In this document: piece by piece, positions 1-7,526 of the stretch
How positions within the stretch are numbered: position 1 is the stretch's first letter
Layout of the letters: every line of letters starts with the position of its first letter
Source of the DNA: Rhodanobacteraceae bacterium
Lineage (GTDB): Bacteria; Pseudomonadota; Gammaproteobacteria; Xanthomonadales; Rhodanobacteraceae
NCBI GenBank assembly: GCA_030123585.1
Contig: CP126120.1
Location: 1,240,001-1,304,000 of the forward strand
DNA length: 64,000 bases
Direction of reading: 5' to 3'
Program-made: the position numbers and the translations under genes
Notes under the pieces: generated by a model
Told to the model about the DNA's origin: nothing
The model's database searches: none
The model's input: the letters and a program-made list of their open reading frames with translations, nothing else

Positions 1-501
1 GCGTCCGTTCAACACATAGCCCTTCTGCATCACGCTGACGACCGTGCCGGGTGCCTGGTTCGGCGCATCCACCATGCTGACCGCGTGGTGGCGTTCGGGA
101 TCCAGCGGCTGCCCCACCGGATCGATCTGTTCGAGGCCGTTGCTTTCGGCGATCTTGAGCAGCGACTTCAAGGTCAGGTTCAAGCCTTCCCGCATCGAGG
201 CCACGTCGGCGGTCTCGACGGCCAGCCCGCTTTCCAGCCCGTCGTACACCGGCAGCAGGTCGCGCAGCAATTTTTCGTTGGCGAACCTGACGGTCTGCTC
301 CAGGTCGCGCTGCATGCGCTTGCGCTGGTTGTCGAGGTCGGCGCGTTCGCGCAGCAGCGTTTCGCGCATCCCGGCAAGGTTGGTTTCGGCCTCGGCCAGT
401 TGCCGGCTCAGGGTTTCAAGCTCATCCGTGACGCCCGCCTCCATCGGCGGCTGCCGATCGTCCTGCGGCGTCGATCCGGGTGATTCCTTCGGGTTCGTCA
501 T
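1..501 (-). CDS. grpE: GrpE nucleotide exchange factor, C-terminus cut by window edge
   Basis: GrpE releases ADP from DnaK during the chaperone cycle in the cytoplasm. The visible 167 codons start at an ATG and give an acidic, disordered N-terminus, then a long coiled-coil stretch (ERADLDNQRKRMQRDLEQ) and the beginning of the beta domain with the typical run DPERHHAVSMV and the late motif MQKGYVLNGR. The last residues lie outside the window. It lies just downstream of hrcA on the same strand, with a 116-base gap holding a small TGCGGCC/GGGCCGCA hairpin, which is the usual hrcA-grpE-dnaK heat-shock arrangement. Identification is firm; only the C-terminal end is unseen. Confidence 0.95.
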   Translation of the reverse strand, partial: MTNPKESPGSTPQDDRQPPMEAGVTDELETLSRQLAEAETNLAGMRETLLRERADLDNQRKRMQRDLEQTVRFANEKLLRDLLPVYDGLESGLAVETADVASMREGLNLTLKSLLKIAESNGLEQIDPVGQPLDPERHHAVSMVDAPNQAPGTVVSVMQKGYVLNGR

Positions 502-617
502 GCCTACTCCTCGCAACATGGACAGCCTGGCCACCTCGCCTGAAGGGCGGGCCGGCACCGGCGCAACTGACCAATCTATGCGGCCGAGGGGCCGCAATTC
601 AAGAGAATCCGGACCGG

Positions 618-1673
618 CTACTCGGGCGTGCGCAAGGCATCCGTCAGGAGTTTTGCAGTCGCCTGCACCACCGGAATCACGGAATGGTAGGCCATCCGGG
701 TGGGCCCGATCACCCCGACCGCGCCCAGCACGTGCCCTTCCTCGCCGTAGGGCGCGCTGACCAGGCTGTAGCCCTTGAGCGGTTCGAAGCCCGATTCCTC
801 GCCGATGAACAGGCGCACGCCGGGCGAACGCGCGCAGCCTTCCAGCAACGCCAGCAACTCGCGTTTGCGCTGGAAGGCCTCGAACAACTCGCGCAGGCGT
901 TCGATCGGCGGCCCTTCCCCGCTCGACATCAGGTTGGTCTGCCCGGAGACCAGCATGTCCGATTCCGGCTCCGGCGCGAAGGTCTCGGCGGCGACTTCGA
1001 CGGCGCTGTCGAGCAGGCGGTTCAACTCGCTGCCCGCGGCGCGCAGGTCGGCCAGCACGCGGGTGCGGATCTCGTCCAGCCGCAGGCCGGTGTAGTGCGC
1101 ATTGAGGTAATTGGCGGCGTGTTCCAGCGCGCGCGCATCGAGGCGCTGGCTGAGGTTCAGCACCCGGTTCTGCACCTGCCCATCCGCGAACACCAGGATC
1201 GCCAGCACCCGCCGCGCGTCGATGGCCACGAACTCGATCTGCTTGAGCGGCGCATCGGCCGCGCCGGGCACGGTCACCAGCCCGACGAAGTGGGTCATCG
1301 CCGAAAGCAGGCTGGAGGCGTTGCCCAGGAGTTCGCGCGGAGACGCTGGTTGATCGGCATGCCCGCGCGGCAGTTCGCGCTGCATCTGCATCACGGCGCC
1401 GCGCGGCAGCGGTTTCAATTCGAGCAGGCTGTCCACGAACAGGCGCAAGCCGCTGACGGTGGGAATGCGCCCGGCCGAGGTGTGCGGCGAGGCGATCAGA
1501 CCCAGCTCTTCCAGGTCCGCCATGATGTTGCGGACGGTGGCCGGGCTCACGTCCAGCCCCGCCGAACGCGACAGCGTGCGCGAACCGACCGGCTGGCCCT
1601 GTTCCAGGTATTGCGCGATCAGGCTGCGCAACAGCTGGCGGGCGCGGGGGTCGAGGGTTGGAGCGTGCGGCAT
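618..1673 (-). CDS. hrcA: Heat-inducible transcription repressor HrcA
   Basis: HrcA represses class I heat-shock genes by binding CIRCE elements. The 351-residue protein has the N-terminal winged helix (LDPRARQLLRSLIAQYLEQG; then VSPATVRNIMADLEELGL and HTSAGRIPT) and the GAF-like central region with FIGEESG and GVIGPTRMAY near the C-terminus. The start MPHAPTLDPRARQ was chosen because it gives the family length; an in-frame ATG 7 codons upstream is possible. It is followed by grpE. I saw no CIRCE inverted repeat (TTAGCACTC-N9-GAGTGCTAA) in the upstream gap shared with recN, so autoregulation is not shown by this sequence. Confidence 0.95.
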   Translation of the reverse strand: MPHAPTLDPRARQLLRSLIAQYLEQGQPVGSRTLSRSAGLDVSPATVRNIMADLEELGLIASPHTSAGRIPTVSGLRLFVDSLLELKPLPRGAVMQMQRELPRGHADQPASPRELLGNASSLLSAMTHFVGLVTVPGAADAPLKQIEFVAIDARRVLAILVFADGQVQNRVLNLSQRLDARALEHAANYLNAHYTGLRLDEIRTRVLADLRAAGSELNRLLDSAVEVAAETFAPEPESDMLVSGQTNLMSSGEGPPIERLRELFEAFQRKRELLALLEGCARSPGVRLFIGEESGFEPLKGYSLVSAPYGEEGHVLGAVGVIGPTRMAYHSVIPVVQATAKLLTDALRTPE

Positions 1674-1827
1674 GATGGAAAGATCGTACCGCATGAAGGA
1701 GGGACGAGCGATGAGGGACGAGCAGCGCGGGCGAAGAACCAATGCCACACCGCGTTTCCGTGACGCCCCTCGCTACTCATCCCTCACCCCTCGCTACAAT
1801 CCCCCGCAATCCTGCGCGCACGTGCCC

Positions 1828-3525
1828 ATGCTCACCCACCTCTCCGTCCGCAACTTCGCCGTGGTCGAAGCCGCCGGGATCGAATTCGGCCCGGGCCTCA
1901 CCGTGGTCACCGGCGAAACCGGCGCCGGCAAGTCGCTGCTGGTCGACGCCCTGCTGCTGCTCTCCGGCGCGCGCGCGGATGCCGGCATGGTGCGTGCGGG
2001 TTGCGAGCGTGCCGAACTGGAAGCGGAGTTCGACCTGTCCGAAGCCAGGGCCGCGCGCGCATGGCTGGCCGAACAGGCTTTCGACGACGAGGACGGCGGC
2101 TGCCGCGTGCGCCGCGTGATCGCCGCGGAAGGCGGCTCGCGCGCGTGGATCAACGGTCGCGCGGCGTCGCTGGCGCAACTGTCGGAACTCACCGCGTCGC
2201 TGATCGAAATCCACGGCCAGCACGAGCACCAGGCGCTGCTGGAACGCGCGCAGCAATTGCAGATGCTGGATGCGTTCGGCGGCAACGAAGATGCCGTCGC
2301 CAAGACACGCGAACTGGCGCTGCGGCACCGCGACATCGTCGCGCGCGAACGCGAATTGTCCGGCGGCGACGACCGCGCCGCGCGCATCGAGTTGCTGCGC
2401 CACGAGGTCGCCGAACTCGAACGCTGGGCCTTGCCGGCCGACGCGCTCGCGGAACTGGAAACCCAGCACAAGCGGCTCGCCAACGCGGGCAAGCTGGCCG
2501 AGGGCGCGTCCGGACTCGCCGAACTTCTGGATGGCGACGGCGAGGTCGCGGCGACGCGCACGCTCGCGCGCGCACGCACCGAACTGGAGCGGCTGGCCGA
2601 ACTCGATCCCGCCCTGCACGCTCCGCTGGAATTGCTGGGCGGCGCCGGCATCCAGGTGGGTGAAGCGGCGGATACGCTGGCGCGCTACGCGCAGGATCTC
2701 GACCTCGATCCGGAACGCTACGCCGAAGCCGACGCGCACCTCACCGCGCTGCACGATCTCTCGCGGCGCCACCACCTGCCGGCCGCGGAACTGCACGCGC
2801 ACGCCGCGACCCTGCGCAGCGAATTGCAGTCGCTCGAAGGCGCCGGCGAAGCGTTGAGCAAGCTCGCCGCCGAACGCAAGCAATGCTTCGCCGATTACGG
2901 CGCCGCGGCCGGCGCGTTGACGAAGCAGCGCACGGCGGCCGCGAAGAAACTCGGCAAGGCCGTCACGGCGTTGATGGGCGAGCTCGGCATGGCCGAGGGC
3001 TCGTTCGCGGTGGACCTGCAGCCGCAATTCTCGGGAGAGCCCGATCCGGAAGGCCGCGAGCGCTGCGAATTCACCGTCAGCGCCAACCCCGGCATGCCGC
3101 TGCGGCCGCTGCGCAAGGTGGCCTCGGGCGGCGAACTCTCGCGCATCGGCCTCGCGATCGAGGTCGCCACGCTGGGCACGGACGCGACCGGCACGATGGT
3201 GTTCGACGAAGTCGACGCCGGCATCGGCGGCGCGGTCGCGGAAGTCGTGGGCGCGAAACTGCGCGCGCTCGGTTCGCGCTGCCAGGTGTTGTGCGTCACC
3301 CACCTGCCGCAGGTCGCGGCGCAAGGCCACGCGCACCTCAGCGTCAGCAAGGCGGTCGAAGGCGACGCCACGCGCACCCGCATCGCCGTGCTGGACGACA
3401 GCAACCGCCACGAGGAAATCGCGCGCATGCTGGGCGGCGTCGAGATCGACAAGGAAGCCCGCGCGCATGCGAAGCGGATGCTGGAGAAGGCCGGGACTCG
3501 GGACTCGGGACTCGGGACTCGGTAA
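1828..3525 (+). CDS. recN: DNA repair protein RecN
   Basis: RecN is an SMC-like ATPase acting in double-strand break repair. Starting at MLTHLSVRNFAVVE, the 565-residue protein has a Walker A GETGAGKS at about residues 29-36, the IEIHGQHEHQALL motif typical of RecN, a central coiled coil, the ABC signature region SGGELSRIGLAIEV and Walker B MVFDEVDAGIGG. The reading frame is open far upstream, but the chosen ATG fits the family N-terminus. The last roughly ten residues are encoded by tandem GGGACTC repeats, so the natural C-terminus appears to have been extended by repeat DNA. Divergent from hrcA. Confidence 0.96.
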   Translation: MLTHLSVRNFAVVEAAGIEFGPGLTVVTGETGAGKSLLVDALLLLSGARADAGMVRAGCERAELEAEFDLSEARAARAWLAEQAFDDEDGGCRVRRVIAAEGGSRAWINGRAASLAQLSELTASLIEIHGQHEHQALLERAQQLQMLDAFGGNEDAVAKTRELALRHRDIVARERELSGGDDRAARIELLRHEVAELERWALPADALAELETQHKRLANAGKLAEGASGLAELLDGDGEVAATRTLARARTELERLAELDPALHAPLELLGGAGIQVGEAADTLARYAQDLDLDPERYAEADAHLTALHDLSRRHHLPAAELHAHAATLRSELQSLEGAGEALSKLAAERKQCFADYGAAAGALTKQRTAAAKKLGKAVTALMGELGMAEGSFAVDLQPQFSGEPDPEGRERCEFTVSANPGMPLRPLRKVASGGELSRIGLAIEVATLGTDATGTMVFDEVDAGIGGAVAEVVGAKLRALGSRCQVLCVTHLPQVAAQGHAHLSVSKAVEGDATRTRIAVLDDSNRHEEIARMLGGVEIDKEARAHAKRMLEKAGTRDSGLGTR

Positions 3526-3658
3526 AGCAAAAAACACCCGCATCTCCAGCGATGCTGTCCATCAGCGAAGCTTGCCCATTCGCCGAGGTCGACCCAAGCA
3601 AAAGTCAAAGAATCCGGCTCGGAGAGCCGCTCTTTCGAGTCCCGTGTCCCGAATCCCG
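3491..3658. repeat. GGGACTC tandem repeat with inverted counterpart between recN and fur
   Basis: Four and a half copies of a GGGACTC unit lie at 3491-3522 and run into the recN stop codon. A degenerate inverse copy (GAGTCCCGTGTCCCGAATCCCG) lies at 3637-3658 and abuts the fur stop codon. The two arms could pair across the roughly 110 bases between them and may form the shared end of these convergent transcripts. The gene-free part (3526-3658) holds nothing else I recognise. Confidence 0.7.
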
Positions 3659-4063
3659 TTATTTCTTCTTCTTCGGCCGCACGTACAACACCAGCGAGTG
3701 ATCGGCGATCTCGTAGCCGTGCTCGGCCGCGATCTGGCGCTGCAGCTTTTCGATCTCTTCGTTGACGAATTCGATGACCTTGCCGGTGGTCACGTCGATC
3801 ATGTGGTCGTGGTGCTGGCCGCGGTCGAGTTCGTACACCGCCTGCCCGCCCTCGAAGTTGTGCTTGATCACGAGCCCGGCGGCTTCGAACTGGGTCAGCA
3901 CGCGGTACACCGTGGCCAGCCCGATGTCTTCGGAACCTTCCAGCAGCAGCTTGTAGATGTTCTCGGCGGTCAGGTGCTCGTGGCTGTGTTCCAGGATTTC
4001 CAGCACGCGGATGCGCGGATGGGTGACCTTCAGCCCGGCGTTGCGCAGATCCTCGGATTCCAT
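3659..4063 (-). CDS. fur: Ferric uptake regulator Fur, cysteine-free
   Basis: Fur is the Fe(II)-responsive repressor of iron uptake genes. The 134-residue protein has the N-terminal winged helix (LRNAGLKVTHPRIRVLEILE, then SEDIGLATVYRVLTQFEAAGLV) and a dimerisation/metal domain with ELDRGQHHDHMI and a C-terminal ADHSLVLYV followed by a lysine tail. It contains no cysteine at all, so the structural CxxC zinc site of E. coli Fur is absent; some other Fur proteins also lack it. It is divergent from bamE across 89 bases, the fur/omlA arrangement known in pseudomonads and xanthomonads. A good Fur box in this window lies at 34128-34146. Confidence 0.95.
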   Translation of the reverse strand: MESEDLRNAGLKVTHPRIRVLEILEHSHEHLTAENIYKLLLEGSEDIGLATVYRVLTQFEAAGLVIKHNFEGGQAVYELDRGQHHDHMIDVTTGKVIEFVNEEIEKLQRQIAAEHGYEIADHSLVLYVRPKKKK

Positions 4064-4152
4064 GGCTGAACTCCAGCGGCGGCTTGATGTCTCTGAGCCA
4101 AGCCCCAGACTTCGCTAGTGTATCATTCGGTATTCCAGAACCGGCCCGCCAC

Positions 4153-4599
4153 ATGCGCAAGACAGTCCCCGCCACCCTGCTCACCGCCACCTGTGCATTC
4201 GCGCTCGGCGCCTGCCACGTGATCTACAAACCCGACGTGCAGCAGGGCAATCTGCTGATCGGCAAGAACGTCAGCGAACTGAAGCCCGGCCTGACCAAGC
4301 AGCAGGTGATTGCGCTGCTGGGTTCGCCCTCGGTGGTCAGCCCGTTCGACCAGAACCAATGGAACTACGTGGCCACGATGCAGCGCCGCGGCGGCACCGT
4401 CCAGGAACGCACGCTCACGTTGTACTTCGACAACGACACGCTGGTGCGCACCGACGGCAACTTCATGAAGGAAACCCCGCAGGAGCTGCTGCAGGAAAGC
4501 CACAAGTACGGTCCGCTGTATCCGACCAACCTGACCAAGGAACAGCAGAAGGAACTGGAGAAGAAGCAGCAGCAGGGCGGCGACAGCGGTGGCGGCTGA
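4153..4599 (+). CDS. bamE: Outer membrane assembly lipoprotein BamE (SmpA/OmlA)
   Basis: BamE is the small lipoprotein of the BAM complex that inserts beta-barrel proteins. The start MRKTVPATLL gives a signal peptide ending in the lipobox LGAC (Cys about residue 21), then the family core NLLIGKNVSELKPGLTKQQV and LLGSPSVVSPFDQNQWNYV. The 148-residue protein ends in a Gln/Lys- and Gly-rich tail. The frame is open further upstream, but only this ATG gives a proper lipoprotein signal. Divergent from fur. Confidence 0.94.
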   Translation: MRKTVPATLLTATCAFALGACHVIYKPDVQQGNLLIGKNVSELKPGLTKQQVIALLGSPSVVSPFDQNQWNYVATMQRRGGTVQERTLTLYFDNDTLVRTDGNFMKETPQELLQESHKYGPLYPTNLTKEQQKELEKKQQQGGDSGGG

Positions 4600-4884
4600 C
4601 TAGCCATCCCGCCGCGCGCGCTTCCGCCGCGCCTCCTTCGGATCGATTTTCAGCGACCCGTAGATTTCCACGCGGTCGCCGTCGCGCAACCGCGTGTCGA
4701 GCGCAACCTTTCTGGAAAAGATGCCGATGCGGTCGGCGCGGACTTCAACGCTCGGCCACGCGTCACGGAAACCCGATTGCGCGATCGCGTCGGCGACCGT
4801 CGCGCCTTCGGGCAAGGCCAGATCCGCACTGAACACGCGATCGGACTCGGCATACACCACCGACACCGCGATCGCATCAGGCAT
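4600..4884 (-). CDS. rnfH: RnfH family ubiquitin-like protein
   Basis: This 94-residue protein belongs to UPF0125/RnfH (also called RatB). It has a beta-grasp sequence (ISVSVVYAESDRVF-like start, ALPEGATVADAIAQSG, then LRDGDRVEIYGSLKIDPKEARR), the family's most conserved block. The biochemical role is not established. It overlaps the upstream ratA by eight bases on the same strand, the conserved ratA-rnfH pair. It converges with bamE with no gap, the bamE stop lying next to its own stop. Confidence 0.92.
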   Translation of the reverse strand: MPDAIAVSVVYAESDRVFSADLALPEGATVADAIAQSGFRDAWPSVEVRADRIGIFSRKVALDTRLRDGDRVEIYGSLKIDPKEARRKRARRDG

Positions 4885-5305
4885 ACGCGCGTTTCGCCTC
4901 GGCGCAGAAATCGTCCACCATGCGATCGGCCAGTTTCTGGAAACCGATCCGGAAGGCGAGGCCCGTCAGGCGGTTGCTGACCTCGAAATCGAGGTCGAGG
5001 GCCACCTTGCAGCCCTCGCTGCCGAGCGGCGTGAAGGTCCACACGCCGTGCAGCCAGTCGAACGGGCCATCCACGAATTGCATCCTGATGCTGTGCGGGC
5101 GGTCCAGCGTGTTGCGGGTGGAAAAATGCTGGGTCACGCCGGCGAAGCGCAGGTCGAGCCGCGCGACCAGATGCTGGCCGTCGTGCTCCAGCACGTTGGC
5201 GCCCAGGCACCACGGGAAGCGCCTCGGGTAAGCTTCCACCTCGTTCACGAGGTCGAACATCTGTTCCGGCGTGAAGCGGACCAGCGCCTGGCGGTGGATC
5301 TTCAT
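4877..5305 (-). CDS. ratA: RatA-type START-domain protein
   Basis: A 142-residue polyketide cyclase/START (coenzyme Q-binding, COQ10-like) protein. Visible family blocks are VRFTPEQMFDLVNEVEAYP, FPWCLGA, NTLDRPHSIRMQFVDGPFD and a C-terminal amphipathic helix LADRMVDDFCAEAKRAY. In E. coli RatA was reported to bind 50S ribosomes; COQ10 homologues bind ubiquinone, so the actual role here is open. It is divergent from smpB. The 165 bases between them contain palindromic stretches (GGTACATCCTGTACC) but no clear operator. Confidence 0.92.
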   Translation of the reverse strand: MKIHRQALVRFTPEQMFDLVNEVEAYPRRFPWCLGANVLEHDGQHLVARLDLRFAGVTQHFSTRNTLDRPHSIRMQFVDGPFDWLHGVWTFTPLGSEGCKVALDLDFEVSNRLTGLAFRIGFQKLADRMVDDFCAEAKRAYA

Positions 5306-5470
5306 TTTGCGAAACCGGGCATCCTGCCGCGGTTCGCAAGCAAACGGTCGCAGCGAAGCTGCGTCACGTTTGCCGCGTCGTGCGCTTCGCGCACTCCGCG
5401 TCGGTACATCCTGTACCGAACGCTCGTCTCTCGGCGGGCTTGATCACTCATTCCTGAAAGTGTAGCTGAC

Positions 5471-5962
5471 ATGGCCAAGAAGAAAGACAAGGACGGCAAG
5501 GGCTCCTCGACGATCGCGTTGAACAAGCGCGCGCGCCACGAATACCACATCGATGAACGCTACGAGGCCGGCGTCGCGCTGCAAGGCTGGGAAGTGAAGA
5601 GCCTGCGCGCGGGTCGCATCAACCTCACCGACGCCTACGCGCTGGTCAAGGGCGGCGAGCTGTTCCTGTTCGGCGCGTCGATCCCGCCGCTGCTTTCGGC
5701 TTCCACGCACGTGATCGCCGACGAGCGCCGCACGCGCAAGCTGCTGCTGCACCGTGCCGAGATCGACAAGCTGATCGGCGCGGTCGAGCGCAAGGGACTC
5801 ACCCTGATTCCGCTGGCGATGTACTGGAAGCAGAACCGCGCCAAGGTCGAGATCGGCCTCGCGCGCGGCAAGCAGGCGCACGACAAGCGCGCGTCGGAAA
5901 AAGAACGCGAGTGGAACATCGAGAAGCAGCGCACGTTGCGCGCGCACAACAAGGCGGGGTGA
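5471..5962 (+). CDS. smpB: SsrA-binding protein SmpB
   Basis: SmpB binds tmRNA and is needed for rescue of stalled ribosomes. The 163-residue protein shows the family core: [34 protein letters not shown], a central [13 protein letters not shown] and the C-terminal helix [13 protein letters not shown] tail ([18 protein letters not shown]). Its RNA partner ssrA lies about 1 kb downstream, at 6994-7347, so both parts of trans-translation are in this region. A short basic lead ([11 protein letters not shown]) precedes the core. Confidence 0.96.
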   Translation: MAKKKDKDGKGSSTIALNKRARHEYHIDERYEAGVALQGWEVKSLRAGRINLTDAYALVKGGELFLFGASIPPLLSASTHVIADERRTRKLLLHRAEIDKLIGAVERKGLTLIPLAMYWKQNRAKVEIGLARGKQAHDKRASEKEREWNIEKQRTLRAHNKAG

Positions 5963-5995
5963 GGCTGGGGGACTCGGCAGAGCGTAACAACCTCT

Positions 5996-6046
5996 TGTCA
6001 TTCCGGGGCCGCCGCGGCTCCATCGCGGCGGAACCCGGAATCGGTT
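5996..6046. repeat. Dispersed palindromic (REP-like) repeat, single unit
   Basis: One unit of a dispersed palindromic family: it opens with GTCATTCCGGGGCC, has an internal GCCGCGG/CCATCGCGGC stem and closes with GGAACCCGGAATCGG. Larger double units lie at 40871-40978 and 59108-59249. It sits between the convergent smpB and sulfotransferase genes, where such repeats usually collect. Confidence 0.75.
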
Positions 6047-6053
6047 GTTCCGC

Positions 6054-6899
6054 TCAATATCCCGCCGGAATGTATTTGAACCGCTGCATCTGCTCGCGGT
6101 GATCGCTGACGATGCGCTGCACCTGCTCGCGGCTCAGCGCCTCGCGCCACTGGTTGGCGCGGCCCTTGAAGAAAAACCGCGTCTTTTCGTCCACGGCTTC
6201 CACGAACCCGTGCTTCTGTTCGAGCGCCGACAACGTCTGGAACGACGTGTGCTTCACCGCGCGCTCGATCCGCGCCTTGTCGTTGCCCAGCCCGATCAGC
6301 TTCGCGGCCCTGGCGAAATGCTTCGCGGGTTTCTCCAGCAGGTCCTCGTAGCGCAGCACGATCACCTTGCCCTCCGCGCGCTGGGCCATTTCCGCCCACC
6401 CCGACACGTGCGTCGACCACGACCCGATGAGGTGGCTGACGGCAACGTTGTCGTTGACCGATGCCACGCGATCGTCGCCTAGGCGCTCGATGGCTTCGTC
6501 CAGCGTCAATCCGTAGTGATGGGTCATGCTGACCGCCACGTCCAGCGGATTGCGCACCACGTAGATCGCGCCGGCCGTGACCTGCCAGTTGAACAGCGGA
6601 TGGCCCTCGAAGCTGCCGCAGAAATTGTGGGTCATCAGCAGGCGCGTGCCTTGTGCGTGCCGCGCGATCAGCGCGTGCACGTCGCTGCGCAGCGCCGCGA
6701 TTTCGGCGACGCCCAATTCAATGCTTGGACGGCCGGCCAGTTCGCTGAAACGTTCGGGGCGGGTTTCGTAATCGGTGTAGTCGCGGATCTCGTCCGGCCG
6801 CAGCGGTTCGGCGCGATTCGCGACCAGGTTGGCCAGAAACGCACGCAGCCACGTGTTGCCGGATTTGGGATAAGACGCGAGCCAAACAATATTCCCCAC
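6054..6899 (-). CDS. PAPS-dependent sulfotransferase family protein
   Basis: The protein has the 5'-phosphosulfate loop YPKSGNTWLR very near its N-terminus and the 3'-phosphate motif VVRNPLDVAVSM in the middle, followed by the C-terminal FFFKGRANQWREAL block. It is therefore a cytosolic-type sulfotransferase moving sulfate from PAPS to an unknown acceptor. I chose the GTG start that gives VGNIVWLASYPKSGNTW (281 residues) because family members begin this close to the P-loop and a GGAG lies about 11 bases upstream. An ATG 28 codons earlier is also open, but would run back into the promoter region of ssrA. No sulfate-activation genes are nearby. Confidence 0.88.
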   Translation of the reverse strand: MGNIVWLASYPKSGNTWLRAFLANLVANRAEPLRPDEIRDYTDYETRPERFSELAGRPSIELGVAEIAALRSDVHALIARHAQGTRLLMTHNFCGSFEGHPLFNWQVTAGAIYVVRNPLDVAVSMTHHYGLTLDEAIERLGDDRVASVNDNVAVSHLIGSWSTHVSGWAEMAQRAEGKVIVLRYEDLLEKPAKHFARAAKLIGLGNDKARIERAVKHTSFQTLSALEQKHGFVEAVDEKTRFFFKGRANQWREALSREQVQRIVSDHREQMQRFKYIPAGY

Positions 6900-6954
6900 G
6901 CGAACTGTCACTCCGATGAAATGAACAGCAATGCTACCAGTCAACTCTGCGCGA

Positions 6955-6983
6955 TTGATTTCCCGCATGCCCGCCCGCATCAT
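6955..6983 (+). promoter_or_regulatory. Candidate ssrA promoter
   Basis: TTGATT (6955-6960) and CATCAT (6978-6983) are separated by 17 bases and lie 10 bases before the tmRNA 5' end. The -10 match is weak, so this is a proposal from spacing and position. Confidence 0.45.
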
Positions 6984-6993
6984 GGTGTTCCCC

Positions 6994-7347
6994 GGGGGCG
7001 ACCTGGCTTCGACGGGGGCTGTGAAGTAGCCTGGAGCATGCCGAGGGCGTCATCTTCCTCGTTAATCCGATGGCAAACAATCAGACGCCAACGACGACGT
7101 CTACGCTCTGGCCGCTTAAGGCCTAGCCCCGAACCCACTTGTGCCCGTGCTCGTGGATGTAGGGTCATCATCACGGGATCGCTGATGGCTGCCGCGGGTC
7201 GGCCATTCGCCAAAACAAAACCTGCTGGTCCCGCGGTGCGCTTCGTCCAGCGTGCTGCTTCGGGACGAGATCGAACGCTGGACTAAGCATGTAGTGCCGG
7301 GCGCGGAGCGCCTTCGGACGGGGGTTCGATTCCCCCCGCCTCCACCA
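6994..7347 (+). ncRNA. ssrA: Transfer-messenger RNA (tmRNA)
   Basis: tmRNA frees stalled ribosomes and adds a degradation tag. The 5' end GGGGGCGACCTGGCTTCGACGG pairs with the 3' end CGCCTCC-ACCA to form the tRNA-like acceptor stem, and a T-arm GGGGGTTCGATTCCCCC precedes the 3' end. The tag reading frame is at 7087-7119: GCC AAC GAC GAC GTC TAC GCT CTG GCC GCT TAA, giving ANDDVYALAA (E. coli has ANDENYALAA). CCA is encoded. An integrase-bearing element follows directly, so this 3' end is also an attachment site. Confidence 0.96.
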
Positions 7348-7382
7348 TTACGGAATCCAACAACATCCCGCAACACCCCTTA

Positions 7383-7409
7383 AACCGCGCAATGACGCGG
7401 TTTTTCTTT
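7383..7409 (+). terminator. Rho-independent terminator after ssrA
   Basis: AAACCGCG-CAATGA-CGCGGTTT followed by TTTCTTT, about 36 bases past the tmRNA 3' end. It lies inside the left end of the inserted element but would serve ssrA. Confidence 0.75.
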
Positions 7410-7445
7410 GGCTGCCTTTCCCGCAAAGTATCCTAGACTTCCCTT

Positions 7446-7509
7446 GTTACCCCGCAAATTTGGGGGTAGCATTTCGGGGTAACGGCACCTGCCTACCGGC
7501 AGTTACCCC
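7446..7509. other. Putative integrase arm-type sites (left end)
   Basis: The octamer GTTACCCC occurs at 7446-7453 and 7502-7509, with its complement GGGGTAAC at 7476-7483, all in the short gap between ssrA and the integrase. A related doubled TTGGCGGTAAC lies at the other end of the element (14066-14088). Such repeats at both ends are typical of P4-type integrase binding sites; this is inferred from position and repetition. Confidence 0.5.
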
Positions 7510-7526
7510 GAATGAGGGAACCCGTC

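Noticed and set aside
1674..1827. CIRCE element upstream of hrcA
   Set aside because: No TTAGCACTC/GAGTGCTAA inverted repeat found in the gap.
1777..3543. Long minus-strand frame opposite recN, and similar ones opposite hrcA, the KefB-like gene and the APC permeases
   Set aside because: No domain, biased composition, and full overlap with firmly identified genes.
7116..7376. Small minus-strand frame within the tmRNA
   Set aside because: It lies in a clear structural RNA gene and has no conserved features.
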